From Microcaldota archaeon (lineage in GTDB: Archaea; Micrarchaeota; Micrarchaeia; Micrarchaeales; CABMGC01), in assembly GCA_021817325.1 (NCBI GenBank), contig JAKAVK010000023.1, positions 1 through 59,711 on the forward strand: a stretch of DNA of 59,711 nt, in the 5' to 3' direction. The first letter of the stretch is position 1. The number at the start of each line of letters is the position of its first letter. Of the stretch, positions 29,052 to 37,601 are shown piece by piece. The notes below the pieces were generated by a model, which searched no databases, was not told where the DNA came from, and saw only the letters and a list, made by a program, of their open reading frames with translations. The translations under genes were made by a program, and so were the position numbers.

Positions 29052-30464
29052 ATGGCGCTGCCAACAGATTCAAGATTCACGTTCCTTGCAATATCAGTGC
29101 CTTCGACATTTCAGCAGGGAGTAATACCGGATGGAGAGGAGCCTCCATGGGGGATGCTGCGTGTCGTCGCGTCTGCAAGGGAACAGTATGGCATCGATGC
29201 GGGCATACTCGACGCACACAGGCTGAAGCTGGATCAGCGCGGACTCCGAGAGCAGTTAAAAACAATCACGCCTGGAGTGGTAGGACTAAACCCAACATCA
29301 GTCAACGTGCGCGAAGCACAGCATATAGCAGGAATATGCGACGATCTTGGCATCCCCTATTTACTGGGCGGGGTGCATGCCACAATAGACCCTGCAGTCG
29401 CGCGCTCGGATTTCCCGAACGCAGCCGCGATAATCAGAGGAAATGCCGAGGTTGCAATAGGGCCCTCGGTCAGGGCGATCATCGATGACGTAGGCGTCGA
29501 GATACAGGGTGTCTATTTTAGGGGGCATAGTGGTCCTATGCATGCATACGCGCAGAGGATGCCTGCCGATGAACTGCCATTTGTAAACCAGAAAAAGCTA
29601 GTGGTGCAACCGATATACACGCATACAGTGACCATCAATGGTAGGCAGTCAAGAATTGACGAAGCCACTCTATTCGTGACGCAAGGCTGTCCATACAAAT
29701 GCACGTTCTGTGCGTCGCCTGTTATGACAAACAGGACCGGAAGATCGGGCAGGCCTTATGACAGGCCTACAACAGACCGGATAGTTGCAGAAGTCGCCCA
29801 TGTCGTCGACGAACTCGGTGCCAATGCAGTCCACTTCCTTGACGATATGGCCTTTCCCCAAGCGCCGCACATAAAGGAATTCCACGACCAAATATCTCGA
29901 GCAGGACTACTCGGCAAATTCGTGTGGAGGGGGCTTGGCCGGGCAAGCCTGATCGAGAGATTCGACGACAGGACACTTGAGCTTATGAAGGAAAGTGGTG
30001 CGTGGAGAGTGACACTCGGAATAGAAAGCGGGAGTGAAGAGATCCTGCGGCAGATAGACAAGCGTGTAACTGCCCGGCAGGCAGCCGCCGCGGTAGACAG
30101 GCTATCAAGGCATGGGATACAAACAAAAGGATACTTCATAATGGGGTTTCCCACAGAGACCGAAAGGCAGATGTTGGAGACCCGCGATCTTATGATGAGA
30201 CTAAGGGACGCTGGGATGGCCGAGGCATCCGTCTTCCAGTTCCACCCATATCCTGGCACAGGCGAGTACAGCAGGCTCGCAGAATCGAAACCAGATATAA
30301 TCGCGCAGCTACCGTACCTTCGCGGCGGCGATCCAAAAAACCAGGCCGGACATAACACGTGGCTACCGCCTGACCTTGAGATAGCCGACGTACCAAGTAG
30401 CGTAGTCCAACGCCATGTGATTGCCGCAATGGCCGATTTTTACGGAGGAGAAAACACAAGTTGA
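29052..30464 (+). CDS. B12-binding radical SAM protein
   Basis: CDDLGIPYLLGGVHATIDP, TQGCPYKCTFCASP (CxxxCxxC), KGYFIMGFPTET. Confidence 0.92.
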   Translation: MALPTDSRFTFLAISVPSTFQQGVIPDGEEPPWGMLRVVASAREQYGIDAGILDAHRLKLDQRGLREQLKTITPGVVGLNPTSVNVREAQHIAGICDDLGIPYLLGGVHATIDPAVARSDFPNAAAIIRGNAEVAIGPSVRAIIDDVGVEIQGVYFRGHSGPMHAYAQRMPADELPFVNQKKLVVQPIYTHTVTINGRQSRIDEATLFVTQGCPYKCTFCASPVMTNRTGRSGRPYDRPTTDRIVAEVAHVVDELGANAVHFLDDMAFPQAPHIKEFHDQISRAGLLGKFVWRGLGRASLIERFDDRTLELMKESGAWRVTLGIESGSEEILRQIDKRVTARQAAAAVDRLSRHGIQTKGYFIMGFPTETERQMLETRDLMMRLRDAGMAEASVFQFHPYPGTGEYSRLAESKPDIIAQLPYLRGGDPKNQAGHNTWLPPDLEIADVPSSVVQRHVIAAMADFYGGENTS

Positions 30465-30537
30465 TATAACTGTTTTTAAATTCAGATACCTTTTAATATT
30501 CAGGCAACACATATTATGGTACTAACCTGCTGATGAG

Positions 30538-30996
30538 ATGGACAAGACCATAGTATATGTATCGGTTGCACTGGCGGCACTTGGCATAGTGGGGGTCCTT
30601 GCAGTATCATCCCTATCAGGTCACACTGCCCATCTTCCGGCAAGCAGCCAGCAGGCTGCATCATCAGGCGCAGCCGCACACAAAAATACCTCTGCTGTAT
30701 TATTCTCAAGCACACCGTATGCACAATATGCGTATCTCATATCCACAACGCCGCTCTCGCAGCAGGCATCAGCCGCGCTTGCGGGATTTGACATGAACAG
30801 CACTGTCCTGCCAAACAACACGCAGAAGATAACAGTGACGCTGCACGGGACAGGCCAGAGCCAGACGATCCTTCTAGCGCCAGGCAACAAGCTCTACATA
30901 GTCGAGGCCGCCTTCGGAGACGATGGCTACGGGTATGATGCCTCGCTTGGAGATGATGGTTTTGTCGTAGTGAACCAGAGCGGCTACATGGTCTGA
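30538..30996 (+). CDS. Membrane-anchored hypothetical protein
   Basis: 152 aa, N-terminal TM; precedes the RnfD-like gene. Confidence 0.6.
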   Translation: MDKTIVYVSVALAALGIVGVLAVSSLSGHTAHLPASSQQAASSGAAAHKNTSAVLFSSTPYAQYAYLISTTPLSQQASAALAGFDMNSTVLPNNTQKITVTLHGTGQSQTILLAPGNKLYIVEAAFGDDGYGYDASLGDDGFVVVNQSGYMV

Positions 30997-31015
30997 CCAA
31001 GGTGCCACTGATACG

Positions 31016-31837
31016 ATGAAGATCCTAAACCAGCACATTGCTGCAATGTACCTTTGGGCCATAGCATTGCTAGTGGCAGTTGCCGCGATCTCCAGCTATA
31101 CAATGCACACCATTCCCTTCCCGCTGCTGGTCGCCGTTGCAATAGCCGCAGCATCAGAACTATTTCTGACCACGTTTTACCTAAAGAGGCCGCTAAAGAT
31201 ACCGATCTCAGGGGTCATAACAGGGCTTATAGTCGGCTCCGTTGCGCAGATCAACGCACCCTTGGCTGCAGCCGCTGTTGCCGCTGCAGTTGCCATAGCA
31301 TCCAAGATCTTCATAAGGAGCAAGGGGGTGAACGTCTTCAACCCTGCGGCATTCGGTATTGTGGTGGCAATGCTAATATTCTCTATAAGCGATGAATGGT
31401 GGGCTGCGGGAACCTACAACATTGCCGGATTAACTCTCTCAATAGCACCAGTGCTACTCATACTGGCATATCTGGCCAAGCGCCTTACTGCCTCTGCCTC
31501 TTTCATAATCACATCTATGGTGATCAGTGTTATACTTGCGCCAGCAGCATACTCCCTCTCCATTTCCGGGATAGATGCACTTGTCTTCGGGATCAATTAT
31601 TACCTTGCCTTCGTGATGATCGCAGAGCCGAAGACCTCGCCATCAAAGAGGCTGCACCAGGTGGCGTTTGGGGTTGCCATAGCCGCACTCATAACCGCGC
31701 TTGCGTTACTCCGCCTGCCCTCATCGCCCATCCTTCTTGCGCTTCTGATCGGAAATGCTGCATACTCAGTATCGAGGCGCCTGTCCATACGCATGCATCG
31801 CCCTTCAGCACAGCAGGTATCATCCACTGCGGCCTAG
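31016..31837 (+). CDS. NqrB/RnfD family membrane protein
   Basis: Multiple TMs, GVNVFNPAAFGIV and MIAEPKTSPSKR. Confidence 0.8.
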   Translation: MKILNQHIAAMYLWAIALLVAVAAISSYTMHTIPFPLLVAVAIAAASELFLTTFYLKRPLKIPISGVITGLIVGSVAQINAPLAAAAVAAAVAIASKIFIRSKGVNVFNPAAFGIVVAMLIFSISDEWWAAGTYNIAGLTLSIAPVLLILAYLAKRLTASASFIITSMVISVILAPAAYSLSISGIDALVFGINYYLAFVMIAEPKTSPSKRLHQVAFGVAIAALITALALLRLPSSPILLALLIGNAAYSVSRRLSIRMHRPSAQQVSSTAA

Positions 31838-32761
31838 TCACTGCTCGTTATCGGTCTCCGCCTTCTTCTGCTTCTTGGCAGGCGCGGCCTGCGGCGCCCC
31901 CTGCCCGATCTTCTCGACCCCCAGGACTCCTATCGGAGTCGGAAGGCTGAAGCCCTTGCTTTCAGTCGGAATGAATACTATCTGGTTGCTGGCACTGTTC
32001 ATACTTATCTCATACATCATGTTGAGCGAACGCAGCTGCATTGCATAGGGATCACTCTCGTACTTCTTTGCGGCATCGAGCATCTTGTCCGCAGCTAGCG
32101 ACTCGCTCTCGGCCAGCGCAACCCTCGCCATCTTCTCCCTCTCTGCGGTCGCAACCTTTGCCATCGCATCCTGCAGGTCCTGCGGGATCTTGACATCCTT
32201 TATCTCCACGGATGTCGCCTTTATGCCCCAGTCACCAACCCTTTCCTGGATCACTGAGTCGATGTCATTGCCTATGGTGTTTCTGCCGGCCAGCATGTCG
32301 GAGAGCGTATTCCTCCCTATGATATCCCTGAGTGCAGTCTGCGCCGCAAGCTGCACCGAATTGTAGTATGATTGGACATTCAAAGTGGCCTTCTCAGGAT
32401 CCGCCACCTGCCAGAAGAGTATTGCCTCTACGTTCACGGGCACATTGTCCTTAGTGAGCGTCTGCTCGGCGCTGAACGAGGTATTGATAACCCTCAAATC
32501 GATCAGTATAGGCGTTTTCTCGATGAATGGTATTATCAGGACAAAGCCCGGCCCAATGATGCCCTTGTAAGACCCTAGTCTTAGCACAGGCATCCTGTTC
32601 CACTGGCTTATTATGCGCACAGACATTGCAATAAGTACGAGGAAGACTAGAACGCCGCCTATAAACCCAATGACGATACTTATGGTGCTGAAGATAAGGC
32701 CTGCCACAACGCCGCCCAGCACGTCCAACACTACGGCAGTAACGCCGCTATAGCTTCTCAT
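31838..32761 (-). CDS. SPFH/band 7 (stomatin-like) protein
   Basis: RPGPGFV-like GIIGPGFVLIIPFIEKTPILIDLRV, TKDNVPVNVEAILFWQVADPEKA. Confidence 0.93.
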   Translation of the reverse strand: MRSYSGVTAVVLDVLGGVVAGLIFSTISIVIGFIGGVLVFLVLIAMSVRIISQWNRMPVLRLGSYKGIIGPGFVLIIPFIEKTPILIDLRVINTSFSAEQTLTKDNVPVNVEAILFWQVADPEKATLNVQSYYNSVQLAAQTALRDIIGRNTLSDMLAGRNTIGNDIDSVIQERVGDWGIKATSVEIKDVKIPQDLQDAMAKVATAEREKMARVALAESESLAADKMLDAAKKYESDPYAMQLRSLNMMYEISMNSASNQIVFIPTESKGFSLPTPIGVLGVEKIGQGAPQAAPAKKQKKAETDNEQ

Positions 32762-32868
32762 GCGCTAGACACCTCCCGATTCTATAGATGGCTCGCCCGC
32801 TTAATAAACATTCGTCCCATCCCTGCGGCGTAGGCTGCCAAGAGAAACATTATATAGCTTTTTACCTC

Positions 32869-33309
32869 ATGGATAGTGAGGCAAAAGGCGATCTGATGGG
32901 AATATTCGACTTATTTGGAAAGAAGGATGTAAAGGAGAACCTGGGAATGAAAGGCCCTTATTCGATAAGTACCTCATTCACACCGTTCCATCTGCAGGCA
33001 AACGTAAGGAGCAGGTCAACGCTCACGATGCGCATAAAGAACATGACCAGTGAGGCGGTGATGGGCTCTGTTGTGGTAGAGGTGCCGGACAGGCTGAGTC
33101 TCGATGAGACTGGGTTCACCAAGCAGAAGGAGGTCAGGTTCGGCAATCTGTCAGCCAACGAGGAGAAGGAGGCAAACGTCGAAGTCTACAGCAGCACAAA
33201 TACCGATAAGGGGGAGTACACGCTAGGCGTGACGGCATTCGTGCACTACCGGGACTATGCGCACGTGCTCAATGCCGTGAAGAAGAGGGCGATCCTGCAG
33301 GTCGTCTGA
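32869..33309 (+). CDS. Hypothetical protein, beta-sandwich-like
   Basis: MDSEAKGDLMGIFDLFGKKDVKENLGMKGPYSISTSFTPFHLQANVRS... Confidence 0.6.
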   Translation: MDSEAKGDLMGIFDLFGKKDVKENLGMKGPYSISTSFTPFHLQANVRSRSTLTMRIKNMTSEAVMGSVVVEVPDRLSLDETGFTKQKEVRFGNLSANEEKEANVEVYSSTNTDKGEYTLGVTAFVHYRDYAHVLNAVKKRAILQVV

Positions 33310-33334
33310 ATATAATTAAAATCCGCAGTAAGAA

Positions 33335-33416
33335 ACCGGCAAGCAGGCACCGCTACCCATGGCCTAGTATGCGCTGCCAACATTGTGGCAAAGGGGCCGT
33401 AAGGTGCTTGCACGGT
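33335..33416 (+). ncRNA. Candidate compact structured RNA
   Basis: Nested stems ACCGGCAAGC-ACC/GGTGCTTGC-CGGT (bulged), ATGGCC/GGCCGT, TGCCA/TGGCA; TATA-like TATAATTAAAAT about 25 nt upstream. Confidence 0.5.
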
Positions 33417-33467
33417 CTTGCCAAAACGGTAAAAAGTCGGCCGCAAACCAGCGATTCAAATACCTAG

Positions 33468-33572
33468 CTAGACATCGGGGTGCCTTGCCTTGGCCACGGA
33501 TCCCGCAAGCTCATCCAGGCTGACAACCACGTCCTTAATTACCGCAACGCAAACCGGATCAGGGCAGCGCAT
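33468..33572 (-). CDS. 34-aa micro-ORF downstream of the wHTH gene
   Basis: MRCPDPVCVAVIKDVVVSLDELAGSVAKARHPDV*. Confidence 0.3.
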   Translation of the reverse strand: MRCPDPVCVAVIKDVVVSLDELAGSVAKARHPDV

Positions 33573-33590
33573 CTGTCTCGTGTCATGGCC

Positions 33591-33917
33591 TTACTTCTCC
33601 ACGGCCTCCTTGGTCTGCTGAGTAGCCGGCTTTGCCTGCGGTGTAGGAGCCTGCATCCTGCCAATCACATCGGCAAGGCCACGTGCTACATCTATGCCCT
33701 TTTCCGTAAGGAAGATCCTCTTCATCCTGCCGTGCTTCTCGCTGCGCACCATGCCGGCCTCTTCGCACCTCCCAAGGAACCTGCTGGTGTGTATGTAGGT
33801 CACGTTTGCGGCTTTTGCAAGGTCCGCAATGTACCACTCCCTGCCGGAGTCTGAGAGCATGAGCAGCAATCTGGCCTGCTTATCCTTGAAAAGGAGCATG
33901 CCAACGGAATCGGCCAT
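33591..33917 (-). CDS. Winged-helix transcriptional regulator (MarR-like)
   Basis: REWYIADLAKAANVTYIHTSRFLGRCEEAGMVRSEKHGRMKRIFLTEKG. Confidence 0.8.
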   Translation of the reverse strand: MADSVGMLLFKDKQARLLLMLSDSGREWYIADLAKAANVTYIHTSRFLGRCEEAGMVRSEKHGRMKRIFLTEKGIDVARGLADVIGRMQAPTPQAKPATQQTKEAVEK

Positions 33918-34017
33918 AAGGATCCTTTTTCATCTATGAGTAAGTTTAGACGAGGGCAACGTATATAAATGTAAAGTATTCAATAAGAATGGGAATTATA
34001 GAGGAAAAGGCGAGAAA

Positions 34018-34269
34018 ATGGTAAAATATGTGATTGCTGAGCAACTGGTAGGCAAGGAAGTCGTTACTGCGGACGGATTCGACCTGGGCAAGTTCGTCGA
34101 CGCCGAGATGAATGAGTCAAGCGGCAAGCTGAGCGCCCTTATCGTCGAGCCAAACGTGGACAGTGAGTATGTCAACAAGCTTAACGTGAAGGGAGGCAAG
34201 CTCAAGGTGCCCTACTCAAGCGTGCAGGCAGTCAATGATTTTATTGTTGTAGAGAAGAAGGGCCTGTGA
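34018..34269 (+). CDS. PRC-barrel domain protein
   Basis: LVGKEVVTADGFDLGKFVDAEMNESSGKLSALIVEP. Confidence 0.88.
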   Translation: MVKYVIAEQLVGKEVVTADGFDLGKFVDAEMNESSGKLSALIVEPNVDSEYVNKLNVKGGKLKVPYSSVQAVNDFIVVEKKGL

Positions 34270-34282
34270 CAAAGGTGATCTA

Positions 34283-34987
34283 ATCATAATTGCTGGCGGC
34301 GACGAAGCGGGCCGCGGCGCAGTCATAGGTCCACTTGTTGTCGGCATGGTAAGCGTGCAAAAGGGCCGCGAACAGAAGCTGGCAAGGATAGGGGTAAGGG
34401 ACTCGAAGATGCTGACCCGCAGAAGGCGCGAGTTCCTCTATGACGAAATATACGCCGTGGCTGACGATGTCAGGGTCTACAAGATAAGCGGTCTTGAGAT
34501 AAACAAGGCCATGGCTGCAGGAATATCGATAAACGAGCTGGAGGCGATGCACTTCGCAAAGCTTATAGACGGCTTGAAATCCAGCCCGTCGCGTGTCTTT
34601 GTTGATTCCCCAGATGTGATATCAACAAGGTTTGGGGCCAGGATAAGCATATTCTCAACAAGGCCGATGGTGGTGGCCGGTGTAAAGGGCAAGAGGCAGA
34701 GCGATGGCGTGGATAGGATCAGGATAGTATCAGAGCACAAGGCGGATTCAAGATATCCTGTCGTCTCAAGCGCAAGCATAATAGCCAAGGTTGTCAGGGA
34801 CAACGAGATGGACAGGATAGAAGAGGAGGTGGGCATGGAGATAGGATCCGGATATCCGTCTGACAGGCACACTGTCGATGCGATAAGGGCAAATCTGGAG
34901 AACGTGGAGTTGCATCAGTACATAAGGGAGCGCTGGAAGACGATGCTGCACATCCGCCAATCAAAGATAGCGGACTTTTTCGGCTGA
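34283..34987 (+). CDS. rnhB: Ribonuclease HII with apparent non-canonical start
   Basis: Frame reads (ATC/ATA)..IIIAGGDEAGRGAVIGPLVVGMVSV..; GDEAGRG lies upstream of the first ATG at 34346; VRDSKMLTRRRREFLY, SASIIAKVVRD. Confidence 0.85.
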   Translation: MIIAGGDEAGRGAVIGPLVVGMVSVQKGREQKLARIGVRDSKMLTRRRREFLYDEIYAVADDVRVYKISGLEINKAMAAGISINELEAMHFAKLIDGLKSSPSRVFVDSPDVISTRFGARISIFSTRPMVVAGVKGKRQSDGVDRIRIVSEHKADSRYPVVSSASIIAKVVRDNEMDRIEEEVGMEIGSGYPSDRHTVDAIRANLENVELHQYIRERWKTMLHIRQSKIADFFG

Positions 34988-34993
34988 AGGGAT

Positions 34994-35809
34994 ATGAGAG
35001 TCGCATTCTATGGGGAGAGGGGCGCATACAGCGAACAGGCCGCATACGAACTTTTCGGTGCAAGCGCGCATCTCATTCCCTGCAGATTCCTAACAGACGT
35101 ATTCAGCACAGCCTCAGGCAAGGCAGACTACGGGGTAGTTCCAATAGAGAACTCGATAGAGGGTGCTGTTACGCAGACTTATGACCTCCTCCTAAACTCC
35201 AAGCTGCAGATAACTGCTGAGCACGTGCTGCGCATATCCCACTGCCTGATCGCGGCCCCAGGAACGGACAGGTCATCGATAAAGAGAATATACTCGCACC
35301 CGCAGGCACTTGCCCAGTGTAGGGAATACATAGAGAAGCTTGGGGCTGATCCGGTGCCGTTCTACGATACAGCAGGCAGTGTCAAGATGCTCAGCAGCGA
35401 GAAGCCGGCAGACGCGGCTGCCATAGCCAGCGAGAGGGCAGCCAAGCTATACGGTATGGATGTGCTTGCGAAGGGAATAGAGACCGACAAGCACAATTAT
35501 ACCCGCTTCTTCGCGGTATCGTCGCGCGCCGCAAAGGCAGGTAATAAAACTTCAATAGTCTTCACTGTGAAGGATGCTCCGGCTTCCCTCTTCCATGCCC
35601 TAAACTGCTTTGCGCAGAACGGGGTCAACCTGGACTACATACAATCAAGGCCCGTTCTCGGCAAGCCATGGAGATACAACTTCTACATCGACTGCGAAGG
35701 AGAGAGCGCAAAGGGCAACCTGAAGGAGGCGATAGCCAGGTTGAAGGAGGAGACCGCATACGTAAAGGTGCTTGGCACGTACATGAAGGCCAGGCACGGG
35801 GTAGTGTGA
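34994..35809 (+). CDS. pheA: Prephenate dehydratase
   Basis: FYGERGAYSEQAA, VVPIENSIEGAV, ACT region SIVFTVKDAPASLFHALNCFAQNGVNLDYIQSRP. Confidence 0.93.
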   Translation: MRVAFYGERGAYSEQAAYELFGASAHLIPCRFLTDVFSTASGKADYGVVPIENSIEGAVTQTYDLLLNSKLQITAEHVLRISHCLIAAPGTDRSSIKRIYSHPQALAQCREYIEKLGADPVPFYDTAGSVKMLSSEKPADAAAIASERAAKLYGMDVLAKGIETDKHNYTRFFAVSSRAAKAGNKTSIVFTVKDAPASLFHALNCFAQNGVNLDYIQSRPVLGKPWRYNFYIDCEGESAKGNLKEAIARLKEETAYVKVLGTYMKARHGVV

Positions 35810-35850
35810 GGATATATGGCAAGAGCCGCGAAGGAATTGGTGAAGCGAAT

Positions 35851-36705
35851 ATGGCAAACAGATACGGCTTAGGCAGAAGGATAGCAATAATAGGGGGCTA
35901 CGGGCAGATGGGCGAGTGGTTCTCCGGGTTCTTCAAGGGCGAAGGCTACGAAGTTGTCATATCCGGCAGGGATTACAGGAGGACTGCCGCCATGTCAAGG
36001 AAACTGGGCGTAAAGGCTGCAAAAAGCAATCCAGAGGCCGTCAGGGGCGCGGACATAGTAATGATATCGGTACTGCCGTATTCATTTGAGCATGTGCTCC
36101 GCGAGATAGCACCGCATATCAGAAAGGGACAGAAGGTGATCGATGTTACCTCTGTCAAAGTGCTCCCCGTGAGACTGATGCACAAGTACATCAAGAATGC
36201 GCTCGTGCTGGGCACTCATCCAATGTTCGGCCCAAGCGCCGATAGGAGGGGCCAGAATTTCATCCTTACCCCAACCAATCCAAAAGAGAGGAGATACGCT
36301 AACGAGCTGGGCAAATTCCTGCGCAAGAGAGGGTTCAATATAAGCATAATGTCACCGCAGGAACACGACTCGATGATAGGTGCGGTGCTCTCCCTTACGC
36401 ATTTCATAGGCCTTGTAACCGCGGATTCATGGAGGAAGATGGGGGTCGAGAAGCACATGAGGACAAGCAGCACGAGCTTCAGGTTCCTCTCCGATTTTGT
36501 CAGGAGCGTTGTCGACTCCAATCCAGATCTCTATTCATACCTCCAGATGGATGTGCGCGATGCAAGCAAGGCCGAGAGGCTCTTCATAAGCACAGCAGAG
36601 TATTGGACGGCCATGATCGCGAAGAGAAGGAGGAGGGACTTCTCACGCAGGATGAAAGCACTGAGCAGGTACGTTGGTGACATACAAAGCAACTGGAAGC
36701 GGTAG
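35851..36705 (+). CDS. tyrA: Prephenate dehydrogenase
   Basis: RIAIIGGYGQMGEWFSGFFKGEGYEVVISGRD, GTHPMFGPSA, SLTHFIG. Confidence 0.88.
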   Translation: MANRYGLGRRIAIIGGYGQMGEWFSGFFKGEGYEVVISGRDYRRTAAMSRKLGVKAAKSNPEAVRGADIVMISVLPYSFEHVLREIAPHIRKGQKVIDVTSVKVLPVRLMHKYIKNALVLGTHPMFGPSADRRGQNFILTPTNPKERRYANELGKFLRKRGFNISIMSPQEHDSMIGAVLSLTHFIGLVTADSWRKMGVEKHMRTSSTSFRFLSDFVRSVVDSNPDLYSYLQMDVRDASKAERLFISTAEYWTAMIAKRRRRDFSRRMKALSRYVGDIQSNWKR

Positions 36706-36723
36706 GCCATGCAGACACCGCTT

Positions 36724-37371
36724 CTACAACAAACCGAACCAGGCCCGCGAAGAATGCCCTACGATGTAAACCAGGTAGACGATATTAGCAAGTATCGCAA
36801 ACCCAAACCATAAATAAAGCGCATTTGCAAGTATGAGTGCGTACCCTCCATGAGCTGCGAGGCCCAGGTTCAACGCCTGATCCCCTGCGAGGCTGCTGAC
36901 ACCGCTCTTGACGGTAGCTATCGATACGGCGTCGGCCAGTATGCCATAGCAGTAGAATGCGATGCCCAGGTACCAGCCCCATCTCTTGCCAGCCAGCAGT
37001 CCATAGGCGACCATGATGCCAGCGAGTACATCCAGCGCTATTGCAATGATCTCAGGAACCCCGCTTAAAACAAAGCCGAGTACCGGCATTGAGCTTCTCT
37101 GCAGATTCAGTATGGTTACAAATACACCAAGCCCAGCGAATTCGGCAAGGATGGTTATGCCCACTGGCCGCGTGCCAGGCGCAGCAGCATCCCGCCCCGC
37201 AGCTGCATCCTTGCCCTCCGCAGATGCGGCGTCCTTGTCCTTGCTTACGGTATATAGGGCGCCGTAGCTCTCTGTTGCCGACCCCCCATGCACTGCCTCT
37301 ATGTGCCTGTCGATATCCTCCAAGCTCTTCGACTGGTGGCCGCAGATCCTGCATGTGTATACATTGGCCAT
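36724..37371 (-). CDS. C2H2 zinc finger fused to a 4-TM domain
   Basis: YTCRICGHQSKSLEDIDRHIEAVHG followed by four hydrophobic segments. Confidence 0.75.
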   Translation of the reverse strand: MANVYTCRICGHQSKSLEDIDRHIEAVHGGSATESYGALYTVSKDKDAASAEGKDAAAGRDAAAPGTRPVGITILAEFAGLGVFVTILNLQRSSMPVLGFVLSGVPEIIAIALDVLAGIMVAYGLLAGKRWGWYLGIAFYCYGILADAVSIATVKSGVSSLAGDQALNLGLAAHGGYALILANALYLWFGFAILANIVYLVYIVGHSSRAWFGLL

Positions 37372-37533
37372 GATGACAATATCGCATTCCACCATTAAAT
37401 AATTTTTGCACCGCTTCCATCTTCTCGGCAAAAAAGCCTGAAAAGTCATATATTTAAATACGCCACGCATGCGAAAATGGTCTTTGCTTCCACTATTCCA
37501 CTACTAAGCGTTTAAATACTTTTGGTGGGCAGG

Positions 37534-37549
37534 TTACTATAAATAGTGG
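37534..37549. promoter_or_regulatory. Candidate NrdR box upstream of class II RNR
   Basis: ttACTATAAATAGTgg resembles the NrdR-box consensus (acaCTATATATAGtgt), just downstream of TATA-like GTTTAAATACT at about 37510. Confidence 0.4.
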
Positions 37550-37601
37550 TTGCAGACGTCGCGCTGCACTACATGTTGTATATAGACGACTGGGTGTTCT
37601 C

